A DNA stretch of 64,000 nucleotides from RGIG1927 sp045546275 (GTDB taxonomy: Bacteria > Bacillota > Clostridia > UMGS1883). The position numbers and the translations under genes were made by a program. Location of the stretch: assembly GCA_045546275.1 (NCBI GenBank), contig JAZQCM010000033.1, positions 1-64,000 of the forward strand, written 5' to 3'. The stretch's first letter is position 1. Each line of letters opens with the position of its first letter. This document shows positions 42,482 through 49,316 of this stretch, piece after piece. The notes under the pieces are model-generated. The model saw only the letters and a program-made list of their open reading frames with translations. It was not told the DNA's origin and did no database searches.

Positions 42482-42722
42482 GGGACCAAATGGCCCTTCT
42501 TGTTATGTCGCCCTGTTCAGCTTCTTTCATGAACAAATGAACGTGATTAGTCATAAAACAATAGGCGTACAACTCAAATTTTTTCTCTTCTTTTGCGGAT
42601 AAAATGATTTCTTTCATTTTTATAAAATCATTTTCATCCTCGAACAGATTTTGACGATTGATGCCGCGGAAGATTATATGATACATGCCCGTTTGACTTA
42701 GGATTCGTGCAGGTCTGCTCAC
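42426..42722 (-). pseudogene. Truncated Y1/REP-associated tyrosine transposase fused to a duplicated lipoprotein tail
   Basis: 98 codons. Residues 1-70 match the N-terminal part of IS200/RAYT-type Y1 transposases: start SRPARILSQTGMYHIIFRG and the HUH metal motif NHVHLF. The part with the catalytic tyrosine is gone. After the palindrome at 42483-42496 the frame continues without a stop into the last 18 residues of the lipoprotein encoded at 44193-46313 (EDFAGNKTEEKIEVTIK). GTG start with AGAGGTGG 5 nt upstream. Not expected to transpose; the chimeric frame may still be translated. Confidence 0.8.
42483..42496. repeat. Near-palindrome GGACCAAATGGCCC, copy 1
   Basis: Same 14-mer occurs at 43353-43366, in both cases as the boundary between RAYT/REP-type sequence and unrelated coding sequence. 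It probably marks an element end or recombination site. Confidence 0.6.
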
Positions 42723-42778
42723 AAATACCACCTCTTTAAACAAAGTGTATCATATGATGCGTAGCAATGCAAGAATAA

Positions 42779-42988
42779 TGTGCAAAAACAGGCACGTCCC
42801 CAGTTGCAAATTCGTCCCCAGTTGCAAATTATATCATAAAACAGGGGTTATATCAATGAATTATGCTGATATTATGGGAGTTTTGACACAGTCTGACGTC
42901 CCCAGTTGCACACAAAAGTTGCGCATCAGGATATTGAAAATCTGCGTTTAATCAATGATTATTCGACAGTCTGACGTCCCCAGTTGCC
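42779..42988. repeat. Cluster of REP-like GTCCCCAGTTGC repeats
   Basis: Four units of the form (C)GTCCCCAGTTGC at about 42795, 42813, 42897 and 42977, some preceded by the same CAGTCTGA box. The first forms a small stem (TGCAA/TTGCA). Its 22-bp left part (42779-42800) recurs at 44075-44096. Such short palindromic units next to a RAYT gene are typical of REP elements mobilised by Y1 transposases. Confidence 0.7.
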
Positions 42989-43192
42989 TCAAAACTGCTC
43001 CACTAAAAGCCCAATAGCTACTATTATAGACATTATTCCATAAAATATCATCATAAGGCTGTTTAAATCTTCTCTATTCTTTTCTTGCCGTATCCACCAC
43101 CTCATTGATGGAAACTTCCAACCATAAACACCTGATAAAAAAAATACAATTCCGACTATAGCTAGTACTAATATTTCTAACATATGAACCAT
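42989..43192 (-). CDS. Small two-helix membrane protein
   Basis: 67 residues with two transmembrane segments (about 5-22 and 46-64) around a charged loop containing KFPSMRWWIRQEKNRED. The pattern recalls small DUF6199-like proteins but this is a weak impression. GGAGGGG 7 nt before the ATG supports expression. It starts 4 nt after the stop of a truncated gene, with which it once formed an operon. Confidence 0.5.
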   Translation of the reverse strand: MVHMLEILVLAIVGIVFFLSGVYGWKFPSMRWWIRQEKNREDLNSLMMIFYGIMSIIVAIGLLVEQF

Positions 43193-43196
43193 CGCA

Positions 43197-43352
43197 TTAC
43201 CCCTCCATTATCTTCTTATATTCAGCTATCAAATTTTCATTGCGCTTTGACGCATTTTTTAACCACATTTCGACCAAATGGGGACGTACATTTTTTGGTA
43301 CTATTCCGCTTTGGTTATTACGCCTCTCGAAATCCCCGTAATCCTTTGTAAC
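43197..43352 (-). pseudogene. C-terminal remnant of an unidentified gene
   Basis: About 50 codons (ending ..NENLIAEYKKIMEG) read as a coherent charged C-terminus, but upstream at 43353-43366 the frame enters the GGACCAAATGGCCC palindrome and REP sequence. The 5' part of the gene was probably replaced by the insertion. Product not recognised. Confidence 0.45.
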
Positions 43353-43366
43353 GGACCAAATGGCCC
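43353..43366. repeat. Near-palindrome GGACCAAATGGCCC, copy 2
   Basis: Second copy of the 14-mer at 42483-42496, here joined to a REP hairpin on one side and to a gene remnant on the other. Confidence 0.6.
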
Positions 43367-43381
43367 GTCTGAAATTGCACA

Positions 43382-43419
43382 TAAATTTGTCAACACAATA
43401 GAACCGTCCCCTTGTGTTT
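43382..43419. repeat. REP-like hairpin, AACCGTCCCC type, copy 1
   Basis: 38 bp identical to 44114-44151. Arms AACACAA (43392-43398) and TTGTGTT (43412-43418) enclose the GTCCCC core. Confidence 0.7.
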
Positions 43420-43486
43420 CGCATAGTCTGCCTAATTGATACCATTAAGGGAGTCTTGACACAGTCTGACATCCCAAACTTTCCCT

Positions 43487-43660
43487 CTATTTTCTTAATT
43501 CTTCATATATATCAATTAATATACGTAAAAATACCCCCAATACAATAGCTACCCCTACACACAGCAAAACTGCCGAAAATTCTCGTGATATTAAATAAGC
43601 ATTTGCCGTAATTATTCCAATTCCAATACAAAAAAACAATTTAATACGATCAATATTCAT
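43487..43660 (-). CDS. Small membrane protein
   Basis: 57 residues, two hydrophobic segments and a C-terminal charged tail (DIYEELRK). No family recognised. The start at 43660 has AGGAGGGG 6 nt upstream, a strong ribosome binding site. REP-type sequence begins immediately after the stop. It may be a leftover of an operon disrupted by the insertion. Confidence 0.45.
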   Translation of the reverse strand: MNIDRIKLFFCIGIGIITANAYLISREFSAVLLCVGVAIVLGVFLRILIDIYEELRK

Positions 43661-43714
43661 TAAAGCCCCTCCTTTATTACGAAATTTCATCTAAGAGTCT
43701 TTGAGCCAAGCCAC

Positions 43715-43751
43715 AAACACAAGGGGACGGTTCTGCCGTGCTCTTGTGTTT
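43715..43751. repeat. REP-like hairpin, inverted orientation
   Basis: Nine-bp outer arms AAACACAAG / CTTGTGTTT and inner arms ACGG / CCGT around TTCTG. Contains the GGGGACGG core on the plus strand, opposite to the other units, so direct and inverted REP units coexist as in BIME-type clusters. Confidence 0.75.
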
Positions 43752-43936
43752 AACATATTTTTGAACGCCTTACACATATATAACTCTCTTAAAACGGAAA
43801 ATTAGACAAAAATTTTCAATTTTTATAAAATCAAGAAAGCCACATGATTTTGTTGTGTTTGGTACGCCCTGTAATTTAATTATAAAATGTGCAAAAAAAT
43901 TGTCAATAGGAATTGATGAGAAAAACGCAAAACAAA

Positions 43937-43964
43937 AACCCCCTTTTCCTACGAAAAGGGGGTT
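43937..43964 (-). terminator. Orphan intrinsic terminator
   Basis: Twelve-bp stem AACCCCCTTTTC / GAAAAGGGGGTT with loop CTAC and T/A tracts. On the minus strand it follows the short gene tail at 43982-44047; no intact gene uses it. Confidence 0.85.
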
Positions 43965-43981
43965 AATTGACTTAAATTTAA

Positions 43982-44047
43982 TTAGTCACCGAAGCATACG
44001 CCGAGAGCCTTAGCTATCCGGCAAAATGGGCATGTGCACAAAATGGC
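43982..44047 (-). pseudogene. Cysteine-rich C-terminal gene fragment
   Basis: About 20 codons ending CTCPFCRIAKALGVCFGD and a TAA, followed directly by the orphan terminator on the same strand. An in-frame stop lies just upstream, so only a tail survives. The CxCPFC pattern suggests a metal-binding or thiol protein. Could be chance; the terminator placement supports a real gene end. Confidence 0.3.
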
Positions 44048-44113
44048 TCTTTAAGAGAGGCGCAGCAAGGGGAGTGTGCAAAAACAGGCACGTCCCTGAT
44101 TGCACCCCAACTC

Positions 44114-44151
44114 TAAATTTGTCAACACAATAGAACCGTCCCCTTGTGTTT
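44114..44151. repeat. REP-like hairpin, AACCGTCCCC type, copy 2
   Basis: Identical over 38 bp to 43382-43419. It abuts the second copy of the 100-bp repeat (44149-44248). Confidence 0.7.
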
Positions 44152-44248
44152 GTTTACACAAAAGCACCACAGCAATAGCTGTGGGGCTTTTGTTATTTAA
44201 TTGTTACTTCAATCTTTTCTTCTGTTTTGTTGCCTGCAAAGTCTTCAA
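44149..44248. repeat. 100-bp direct repeat, copy 2
   Basis: Matches 42382-42481 with one mismatch (C to A in the terminator stem). This copy is at the native 3' end of the lipoprotein gene. Confidence 0.93.
44160..44191 (-). terminator. Terminator of the solute-binding lipoprotein gene, with one stem mismatch
   Basis: Same hairpin as 42393-42424 but with GCACC in place of GCCCC, which creates one unpaired position. Still a plausible terminator, one base after the stop codon. Confidence 0.82.
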
Positions 44249-46313
44249 CGTAAATTGTAACGGGGTATGTTCCTTTTACTGTTACGTCAAGCTCTGTAAC
44301 ATCGGCAGTTACAAAGGGTGTAAGGTTAACACCTGTAACGTCCTCTGCTTTGTCGGTGAAAAGCTCGCCCCATTTTACTGTTGATGTGTCAACATTCAAA
44401 TCAAGCTGAGGAATTTCTTCCTTTAAAACAAGTGTTGGTGCTATTGTGCCGTGCTCGTCGTAAATGTACACAGGGAACTTTCTTTCAATTTTATTTCCGT
44501 AGGTGTCTGTTACTGTGGCTGTAAGCGCATCAATATATGCACCTGTTTCGTCAAAGTTAACCGCATCATAGGAAATTGTCATTTTATCTTCCATGAACGA
44601 CGGCTCTGTAGCTTCCTCGTCCTCCTCATCAACAGGAGGAGTTGCCTTTATAAGAAGCTTGCCGTTTTCTGTTTTGATTTCGTATGTACCGTCAACGTTG
44701 TCGTTTGCGGTAAAGTATTCTGCCCAGTCAATAGCGCTACTGTCTGTTCCCTTGGGGAAAACAAGAGGCACATTGGGGTTTATGAGATTTACGGAAGGTG
44801 CAACTGCGTCCACCGCATCCTCTGCCTTAAGAGACTTTGCAATGTTGTCTATTCTGTCTAAAAGATTTTGCTTTTTCGCCTTTACTGCCACGGCGTACTT
44901 GGGCGAGCCACCCACACCGTAAACACTGTTACCGAAAATATTTACACATGCTTCCCACATAAGACCCATGTTTTCGCAGAATTCATTTGCCTTAAGTCTG
45001 CCTAACAGGGCGAATACCTCTAAGTTGTCCTCGCCAACCTCGGGGTGGAAAATGTCAATACCAAAAGTGATTGCTTCGCCGGGAGCCATTGTTTCACGAT
45101 ATTCCGCAATGGTTTCGGTTCTGCCCATATTCTTGTACAATTCTTCGGTGTAAAGAACATACGCCTTTACTGCAAGAAGGCTTTCGTCGTGGTCAAAGCC
45201 ACGGAGAAGACCAATAGCATCACAGGCAGGCTTGCTTATTCTATATCTGGATGCGCCTTCAACATATTCTTCGCCTGTAAAGGGAATGCTGTCAGCACGA
45301 GGCCAGAACATAATGCCCATACTTTCGCCACGTTCCGCAAGCACATTGCTTGCACCGCCCATTCTCCAACGAGCCATGTGAGTAAACACAGATTCGCTGT
45401 TTCTGAAATAGCCGTCAATGCCTGTGCCGCCGTTGTTGGAGGACTGACCAAAGCTTGCAGTAGAGCAGCTTACCAAGCCCTTTTGCATAAGCGAATCAAG
45501 ATATTCTGCCGCTTCCACAGCTTCGGGAGTATCAATACAAATTGCGTTACCGTCATAAATAGCTGCACCGTTTGAATGAAGTGCCTGCTGGATAGCGTAG
45601 GTGTAGTTTGTGTTAAAGGGAACAATTTCGTTACCTGCAACACCCTTTTTGCCTGCATAATGACGCTTTATTTTGTCAAGATAATCTTCAAACACGCTCC
45701 ATGTCCACTTGCCCTGACGGTACAAGTCCATGGGGAAAATAGTTTCGCCGTTGGCGTCCTTTAATTCGTCAACCTCTTCAATCATGTTAATGTTGAAAAC
45801 CATGGGCCAGTCGGTTACGAAAATAAGGTCACGCTCCATGAAATAATGGTTGCCGAAAACCTCAGGCATTACAATCCATTCAGCATCGGGATGGTCAAAG
45901 GCTTCAAGATAAGGGTCAAGAGGCTGCAAAACGTTCTGTGTTAAAACAGTTGCCTGCGCACTACCCGACAAAACTGCCAGGTGACAGAAGGGGTCGCCTG
46001 CAAGTACAGTCTGCAAGCAGTCACGTGTTGCCCCACCGGGCCATGCCTTCCACTTAATGTCAACACCCAATGTTTCCTTAACGGTGTTCAACGCATTAAC
46101 ACCTGCAATTCTTTTGTCGGGTGCTACTGTATATTCACCTGTGATAGGATCTTTGTAGTGAGGGTCAATTTCGGGTATGTAGTGGTGACCTATGTAAATA
46201 GTGTCAACCACAGGACCTTTTTCCTCCTGAGCAGTTTTTGCACAGCCTGCAAAAAGCGATGCCGAAAGCACTGCAGAAAGTGCAAAAGCTATTATTCTTT
46301 TTACTTTTTTCAT
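44193..46313 (-). CDS. Solute-binding-protein-like lipoprotein with C-terminal Ig-like extension, second copy
   Basis: 706 residues, paralogue of the protein at 10615-12702 along its full length (shared VVDTIYIG, QTVLAxDPxCHLA, WTWSVFEDYL, WRMGG and C-terminal FAGNKTE motifs). Lipobox FAGC, lipidated Cys24. Binding-protein fold in residues about 30-470, then Ig/HYR-like domains with DNVDGTYEI and VTDTYGN motifs. No ABC permease, ATPase or glycoside hydrolase adjoins it. Own promoter at 46348-46376. Presumably binds a carbohydrate on the cell surface; ligand unknown. Its last 18 codons are duplicated at 42426-42481. Confidence 0.8.
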   Translation of the reverse strand: MKKVKRIIAFALSAVLSASLFAGCAKTAQEEKGPVVDTIYIGHHYIPEIDPHYKDPITGEYTVAPDKRIAGVNALNTVKETLGVDIKWKAWPGGATRDCLQTVLAGDPFCHLAVLSGSAQATVLTQNVLQPLDPYLEAFDHPDAEWIVMPEVFGNHYFMERDLIFVTDWPMVFNINMIEEVDELKDANGETIFPMDLYRQGKWTWSVFEDYLDKIKRHYAGKKGVAGNEIVPFNTNYTYAIQQALHSNGAAIYDGNAICIDTPEAVEAAEYLDSLMQKGLVSCSTASFGQSSNNGGTGIDGYFRNSESVFTHMARWRMGGASNVLAERGESMGIMFWPRADSIPFTGEEYVEGASRYRISKPACDAIGLLRGFDHDESLLAVKAYVLYTEELYKNMGRTETIAEYRETMAPGEAITFGIDIFHPEVGEDNLEVFALLGRLKANEFCENMGLMWEACVNIFGNSVYGVGGSPKYAVAVKAKKQNLLDRIDNIAKSLKAEDAVDAVAPSVNLINPNVPLVFPKGTDSSAIDWAEYFTANDNVDGTYEIKTENGKLLIKATPPVDEEDEEATEPSFMEDKMTISYDAVNFDETGAYIDALTATVTDTYGNKIERKFPVYIYDEHGTIAPTLVLKEEIPQLDLNVDTSTVKWGELFTDKAEDVTGVNLTPFVTADVTELDVTVKGTYPVTIYVEDFAGNKTEEKIEVTIK

Positions 46314-46347
46314 TTATGTACCATTCCTTTTGTCCTATTTTTACAAC

Positions 46348-46376
46348 ATTTTATCACAATTTTGTATTGCTGTAAA
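46348..46376 (-). promoter_or_regulatory. Sigma-A-like promoter of the second solute-binding lipoprotein gene
   Basis: TTTACA, 17-nt spacer, TAAAAT on the minus strand. Confidence 0.6.
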
Positions 46377-46460
46377 TATAAAATTGTTGTTCTTTAATAC
46401 CATTTTAATGTTTTTTCATTAATTTTATATTTCATTTTTGTTAAAATTCACCACAACCTA

Positions 46461-46489
46461 TTGCATTGATATATAAATACTTGTATAAT
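46461..46489 (+). promoter_or_regulatory. Sigma-A-like promoter of hpf-rnmV
   Basis: TTGCAT, 17-nt spacer, TATAAT. A small stem (AAAGGG/CCCTTT at 46497-46512) lies at the start of the leader. Confidence 0.75.
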
Positions 46490-46535
46490 ATACACAAAGG
46501 GGACACCCTTTGACAGAAAAAAAGGAGGCTACTGT

Positions 46536-47060
46536 ATGAAGATTACTATCACAACCAGAAAAACATTTGTTAACGAAGTTGACAAGCAGATGATCGAAAA
46601 GAAAATTGGCAAGCTCAGTAAGTTTTTCACAGAAGACACAGAGGCAACAGTTACAGTTTCCTCTCAGAAAAATGATAAAATTGTTGAAGTTACCATTTTC
46701 GCCAACGGTCTTGTGTACCGTGCCGAAGAAAGGAATGAAGATATTTTAGATGCGGTTGACAAGGCCGAGGTTGCAATTGACAGACAGATAAGACGCAACA
46801 AAACAAGGCTTGAAAAGGCATTGAAGCGTGAGGTTTTAGCCTTTGCTCCCGAAGAAGATGATGTTGAAGAAGAAAAGGAATTTAACATTATCCGCACAAA
46901 GAGCTACTTCTTAAAGCCAATGACTCCCGAGGAAGCAATTCTTCAGATGAACCTTGTAAATCACGAATTTTTCATTTTCCTTAACGCAAACACCGAAACT
47001 ACCGATATTGTATACAAGAGAAAGGACGGTAATTACGGTCTTATCGAAACTAAAAACTGA
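46536..47060 (+). CDS. hpf: Ribosome hibernation promoting factor, long form
   Basis: 174 residues. N-terminal S30AE domain (1-100) that occupies the A and P site region of the 30S subunit, and the C-terminal dimerisation domain (about 118-174, IIRTKSYFLKPMTPEEAILQ) typical of long HPF, which joins two ribosomes into 100S dimers in stationary phase. GGAGG 7 nt before the ATG. Its stop shares one base with the rnmV ATG. Confidence 0.97.
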   Translation: MKITITTRKTFVNEVDKQMIEKKIGKLSKFFTEDTEATVTVSSQKNDKIVEVTIFANGLVYRAEERNEDILDAVDKAEVAIDRQIRRNKTRLEKALKREVLAFAPEEDDVEEEKEFNIIRTKSYFLKPMTPEEAILQMNLVNHEFFIFLNANTETTDIVYKRKDGNYGLIETKN

Positions 47061-47638
47061 TGCTTCGCATTAAAGAAGCAATTATTGTTGAGGGAAAGTA
47101 CGACAAAATGCATCTTAGCAAAATATGCGACGGTTTAATTATCACAACCGACGGCTTCCGCATATTCAAAGACTGCGACAAACGTGAATTTTTAAAAGCC
47201 CTTGCCAAAAGGCAGGGGCTTTTAATTCTTACCGACTCAGACCGTGCAGGCTTTGTTATAAGAAATCATTTAAAAAGCTTTATCCCCAACGAATACATTA
47301 AAAATATTTACATTCCCGACATTTCGGGCAAGGAAAAGCGAAAGGACAAAGCCTCAAAGGAGGGACTTTTGGGAGTTGAAGGCATTGACGAAAAAATCCT
47401 TCTGGAGCTTTTAAAAAAAGCCGAAACCACTCCCCTTTCGGAAAATAAAAACCCCATTACAAAGGCTGATTTATTTGATTTGGGCTTGTCGGGCGGAAAT
47501 AACAGCAGTAAGCTCCGCCAAATTCTCACGGAGGAATTGGCTCTTCCCAAACGCCTCAGCACAAATGCCTTACTTGAAATTTTAAATTCAGCCTACACTC
47601 GTGAGGAATTTTTTGAAATGATAAACGAGCGTGTCTAA
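47060..47638 (+). CDS. rnmV: Ribonuclease M5
   Basis: 192 residues, full length. N-terminal Toprim domain with the catalytic Glu in IIVEGKYDK and the DxD motif in LTDSDRAGF, then the RNase M5 C-terminal domain. Trims the 5S rRNA precursor in Firmicutes together with L18. The ATG overlaps the hpf stop (ATGA type), so they are coupled; commonly rnmV sits with rsmA instead. The last codons form part of an inverted-repeat arm. Confidence 0.95.
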   Translation: MLRIKEAIIVEGKYDKMHLSKICDGLIITTDGFRIFKDCDKREFLKALAKRQGLLILTDSDRAGFVIRNHLKSFIPNEYIKNIYIPDISGKEKRKDKASKEGLLGVEGIDEKILLELLKKAETTPLSENKNPITKADLFDLGLSGGNNSSKLRQILTEELALPKRLSTNALLEILNSAYTREEFFEMINERV

Positions 47639-47934
47639 CGGCGGTGCTCCTTAGGGGTAAATCGCCCAAAAACCACGATTTCGGCACATAACTGTGTCAA
47701 AAATCCTTGAAATCCGTCAAGGATTATTTCGGATTTTTTCCTTGTTCTGCACTCGAAATCGAGATTTTTGTGGTGCATAGCAGTTTTGGGCGAGATATTT
47801 TTCGTCTCAGAGAAATAAAAAAAATGCGAACTATACTTGTCGTATGTTCGCATTTTTTTATGCACTATCAGCGGAAAATAGCCACCCAAAACCGGTTTCT
47901 CCCTAAGACGCACCGCCGAAACACGCTCGTTTTA
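47621..47934. repeat. Inverted-repeat-bounded intergenic element
   Basis: About 310 bp between rnmV and metY with imperfect 38-bp terminal inverted repeats: the left arm from about 47624 and the right arm ending about 47931 share ACGAGCGTGT, CGGCGGTGC and CTTAGGG blocks in order. Inside are a second pair of inverted blocks (CGCCCAAAA and ACGATTTCG type), the stem AATCCTTG/CAAGGATT (47702-47725) and a terminator. The left arm includes the last codons of rnmV. No transposase. A MITE-like insertion or a composite bidirectional 3'-UTR are the two readings. Confidence 0.6.
47819..47858. terminator. Bidirectional intrinsic terminator
   Basis: Stem AAAAAATGCGAAC / GTTCGCATTTTTT extended by inner arms ATAC/GTAT. 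Serves rnmV (+) and possibly metY (-). Confidence 0.85.
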
Positions 47935-49206
47935 TTATGCATTGAGTGCCTGTTCAATATCGGCAATTATGTCTTCAACGTTTTCAATACCAACACTAAG
48001 ACGAATCAAGTCAGGTGCTACACCTGCTTCAATAAGCTGTTCATCAGTTAACTGACGGTGAGTGTGGCTTGCAGGGTGCAAGAGACAGCTCTTTGCATCG
48101 GCAACGTGAGTAACAATGGAGATGAACTTTAAGCTGTCCATAAACTTGTTTGCAGCCTGTCTGTCGCCCTTTACCGCAAAGGCAAGCACACCGCAGGTGC
48201 CGTTAGGCATGTACTTTTGAGCTAAATCATAGTATTCGTCATCGGGAAGACCTGCATAGTGAACCCACGCAATTTTGTCGTTATTCTTAAGATATTCTGC
48301 AACCTTCTGTGCGTTGGAGCAATGGCGTTCAATTCTCACGGGAAGAGTTTCAAGACCTAAGTTAAGGTAAAACGCATTCTGAGGAGACTGGATTGAACCA
48401 AAGTCACGCATGAGCTGTGCAGTAGCCTTTGTAATGTATGCACCCTTGCCGAACTTTTCAGCATATGTAATGCCGTGATAGGATTCGTCGGGTGTTGTAA
48501 GACCGGGGAACTTTTCCTTGTTTGCCATCCAGTCAAAATTACCAGAGTCAACAATACAACCGCCTACGCCTACGCCCTGGCCGTCCATGTACTTTGTTGT
48601 GGAGTGAGTAACAATGTCTGCACCCCATTCAAAGGGTCGGCAATTAACAGGTGTTGCAAAGGTGTTGTCGATAATAAGGGGCACACCGTGAGAATGTGCA
48701 AGACGTGCAAACTTTTCAATGTCCAAAATTGTAACTGTGGGATTTGTAATAGTTTCGGCAAAAACAGCCTTTGTGTTGGGTTTGAAGTACTTGCTGAGCT
48801 CTTCCTCGGAAAGGGTCTGGTCAACAAATGTGCATTCAATACCCATCTTAGCCATGCTCACGCCGAAAAGGTTGTATGTGCCACCGTAAATAGAGCTGGA
48901 TGCAATAAAGTGGTCACCTGATTCACATATATTAAAAATTGCATAAAAGTTAGCAGCCTGACCCGAGGAGGTAAGCATTGCCGCACAGCCGCCTTCCATA
49001 GCGCAAATCTTTGCTGCTACAGCATCGTTTGTGGGGTTCTGCAATCTTGTGTAGAAGTAGCCTTCTGCCTCCAAGTCAAAAAGCTTACCCATGTAGTCAC
49101 TTGTGTCATACTTGAAAGTAGTAGACTGATAAATAGGGAGCTGTCTGGGTTCACCCTGCTTGGGCTGGTAGCCTTCATGTATACATTTTGTTTCAATTTT
49201 ACTCAT
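47935..49206 (-). CDS. metY: O-acetylhomoserine sulfhydrylase (PLP-dependent)
   Basis: 423 residues, length and motifs of the Cys/Met metabolism PLP family, MetY branch: IETKCIHEGYQP, IYQSTTFKYDT, SSGQAA and the PLP lysine K205 in HSTTKYMDGQGVGVGG. Forms homocysteine from O-acetylhomoserine and sulfide (or cysteine from O-acetylserine). ATG 49206 is chosen because AGGAG lies 8 nt upstream; the in-frame GTG three codons earlier overlaps it. Monocistronic. No SAM riboswitch or T-box fits in the 100-nt leader region. Confidence 0.95.
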   Translation of the reverse strand: MSKIETKCIHEGYQPKQGEPRQLPIYQSTTFKYDTSDYMGKLFDLEAEGYFYTRLQNPTNDAVAAKICAMEGGCAAMLTSSGQAANFYAIFNICESGDHFIASSSIYGGTYNLFGVSMAKMGIECTFVDQTLSEEELSKYFKPNTKAVFAETITNPTVTILDIEKFARLAHSHGVPLIIDNTFATPVNCRPFEWGADIVTHSTTKYMDGQGVGVGGCIVDSGNFDWMANKEKFPGLTTPDESYHGITYAEKFGKGAYITKATAQLMRDFGSIQSPQNAFYLNLGLETLPVRIERHCSNAQKVAEYLKNNDKIAWVHYAGLPDDEYYDLAQKYMPNGTCGVLAFAVKGDRQAANKFMDSLKFISIVTHVADAKSCLLHPASHTHRQLTDEQLIEAGVAPDLIRLSVGIENVEDIIADIEQALNA

Positions 49207-49238
49207 GTCAAACACTCCTTTTGAGAAAACTTTATCTT

Positions 49239-49267
49239 ATTATATTCTCTTTTTCCCTTTACGTCAA
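49239..49267 (-). promoter_or_regulatory. Sigma-A-like promoter of metY
   Basis: TTGACG, 17-nt spacer, TATAAT on the minus strand. Confidence 0.8.
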
Positions 49268-49273
49268 TACAAA

Positions 49274-49302
49274 AAAGAGTCGGATTAAAAATCCGACTCT
49301 TT
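49274..49302 (-). terminator. Intrinsic terminator after the AspT-type transporter gene
   Basis: Stem AAAGAGTCGGATT / AATCCGACTCTTT with a short A loop, 14 nt after the stop. Confidence 0.9.
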
Positions 49303-49316
49303 CAATTAAACTTTAC

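Larger units (their letters stand above)
43661..44192. other. Intergenic scrapyard without an intact gene
   Basis: 532 bp. Contents from left to right: a REP hairpin (43715-43751), an AT-rich stretch with no recognised feature (43760-43930), a terminator (43937-43964) with a short gene tail before it, an A-type REP unit (44075-44108), a B-type REP hairpin (44114-44151) and the second 100-bp repeat copy. No open frame with a ribosome binding site was found. Confidence 0.7.

Noticed and set aside
42779..44151. CRISPR array
   Set aside because: The short repeats are unevenly spaced, of two subtypes and in both orientations, with no regular spacers and no cas genes; REP elements fit better.
47635..47913. 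A 92-codon minus-strand frame between rnmV and metY
   Set aside because: It is made of the inverted-repeat element's arms and hairpins, has no ribosome binding site and no protein-like pattern.
49207..49316. SAM riboswitch or T-box before metY
   Set aside because: The promoter lies about 35 nt before the start and leaves no room for a leader structure.
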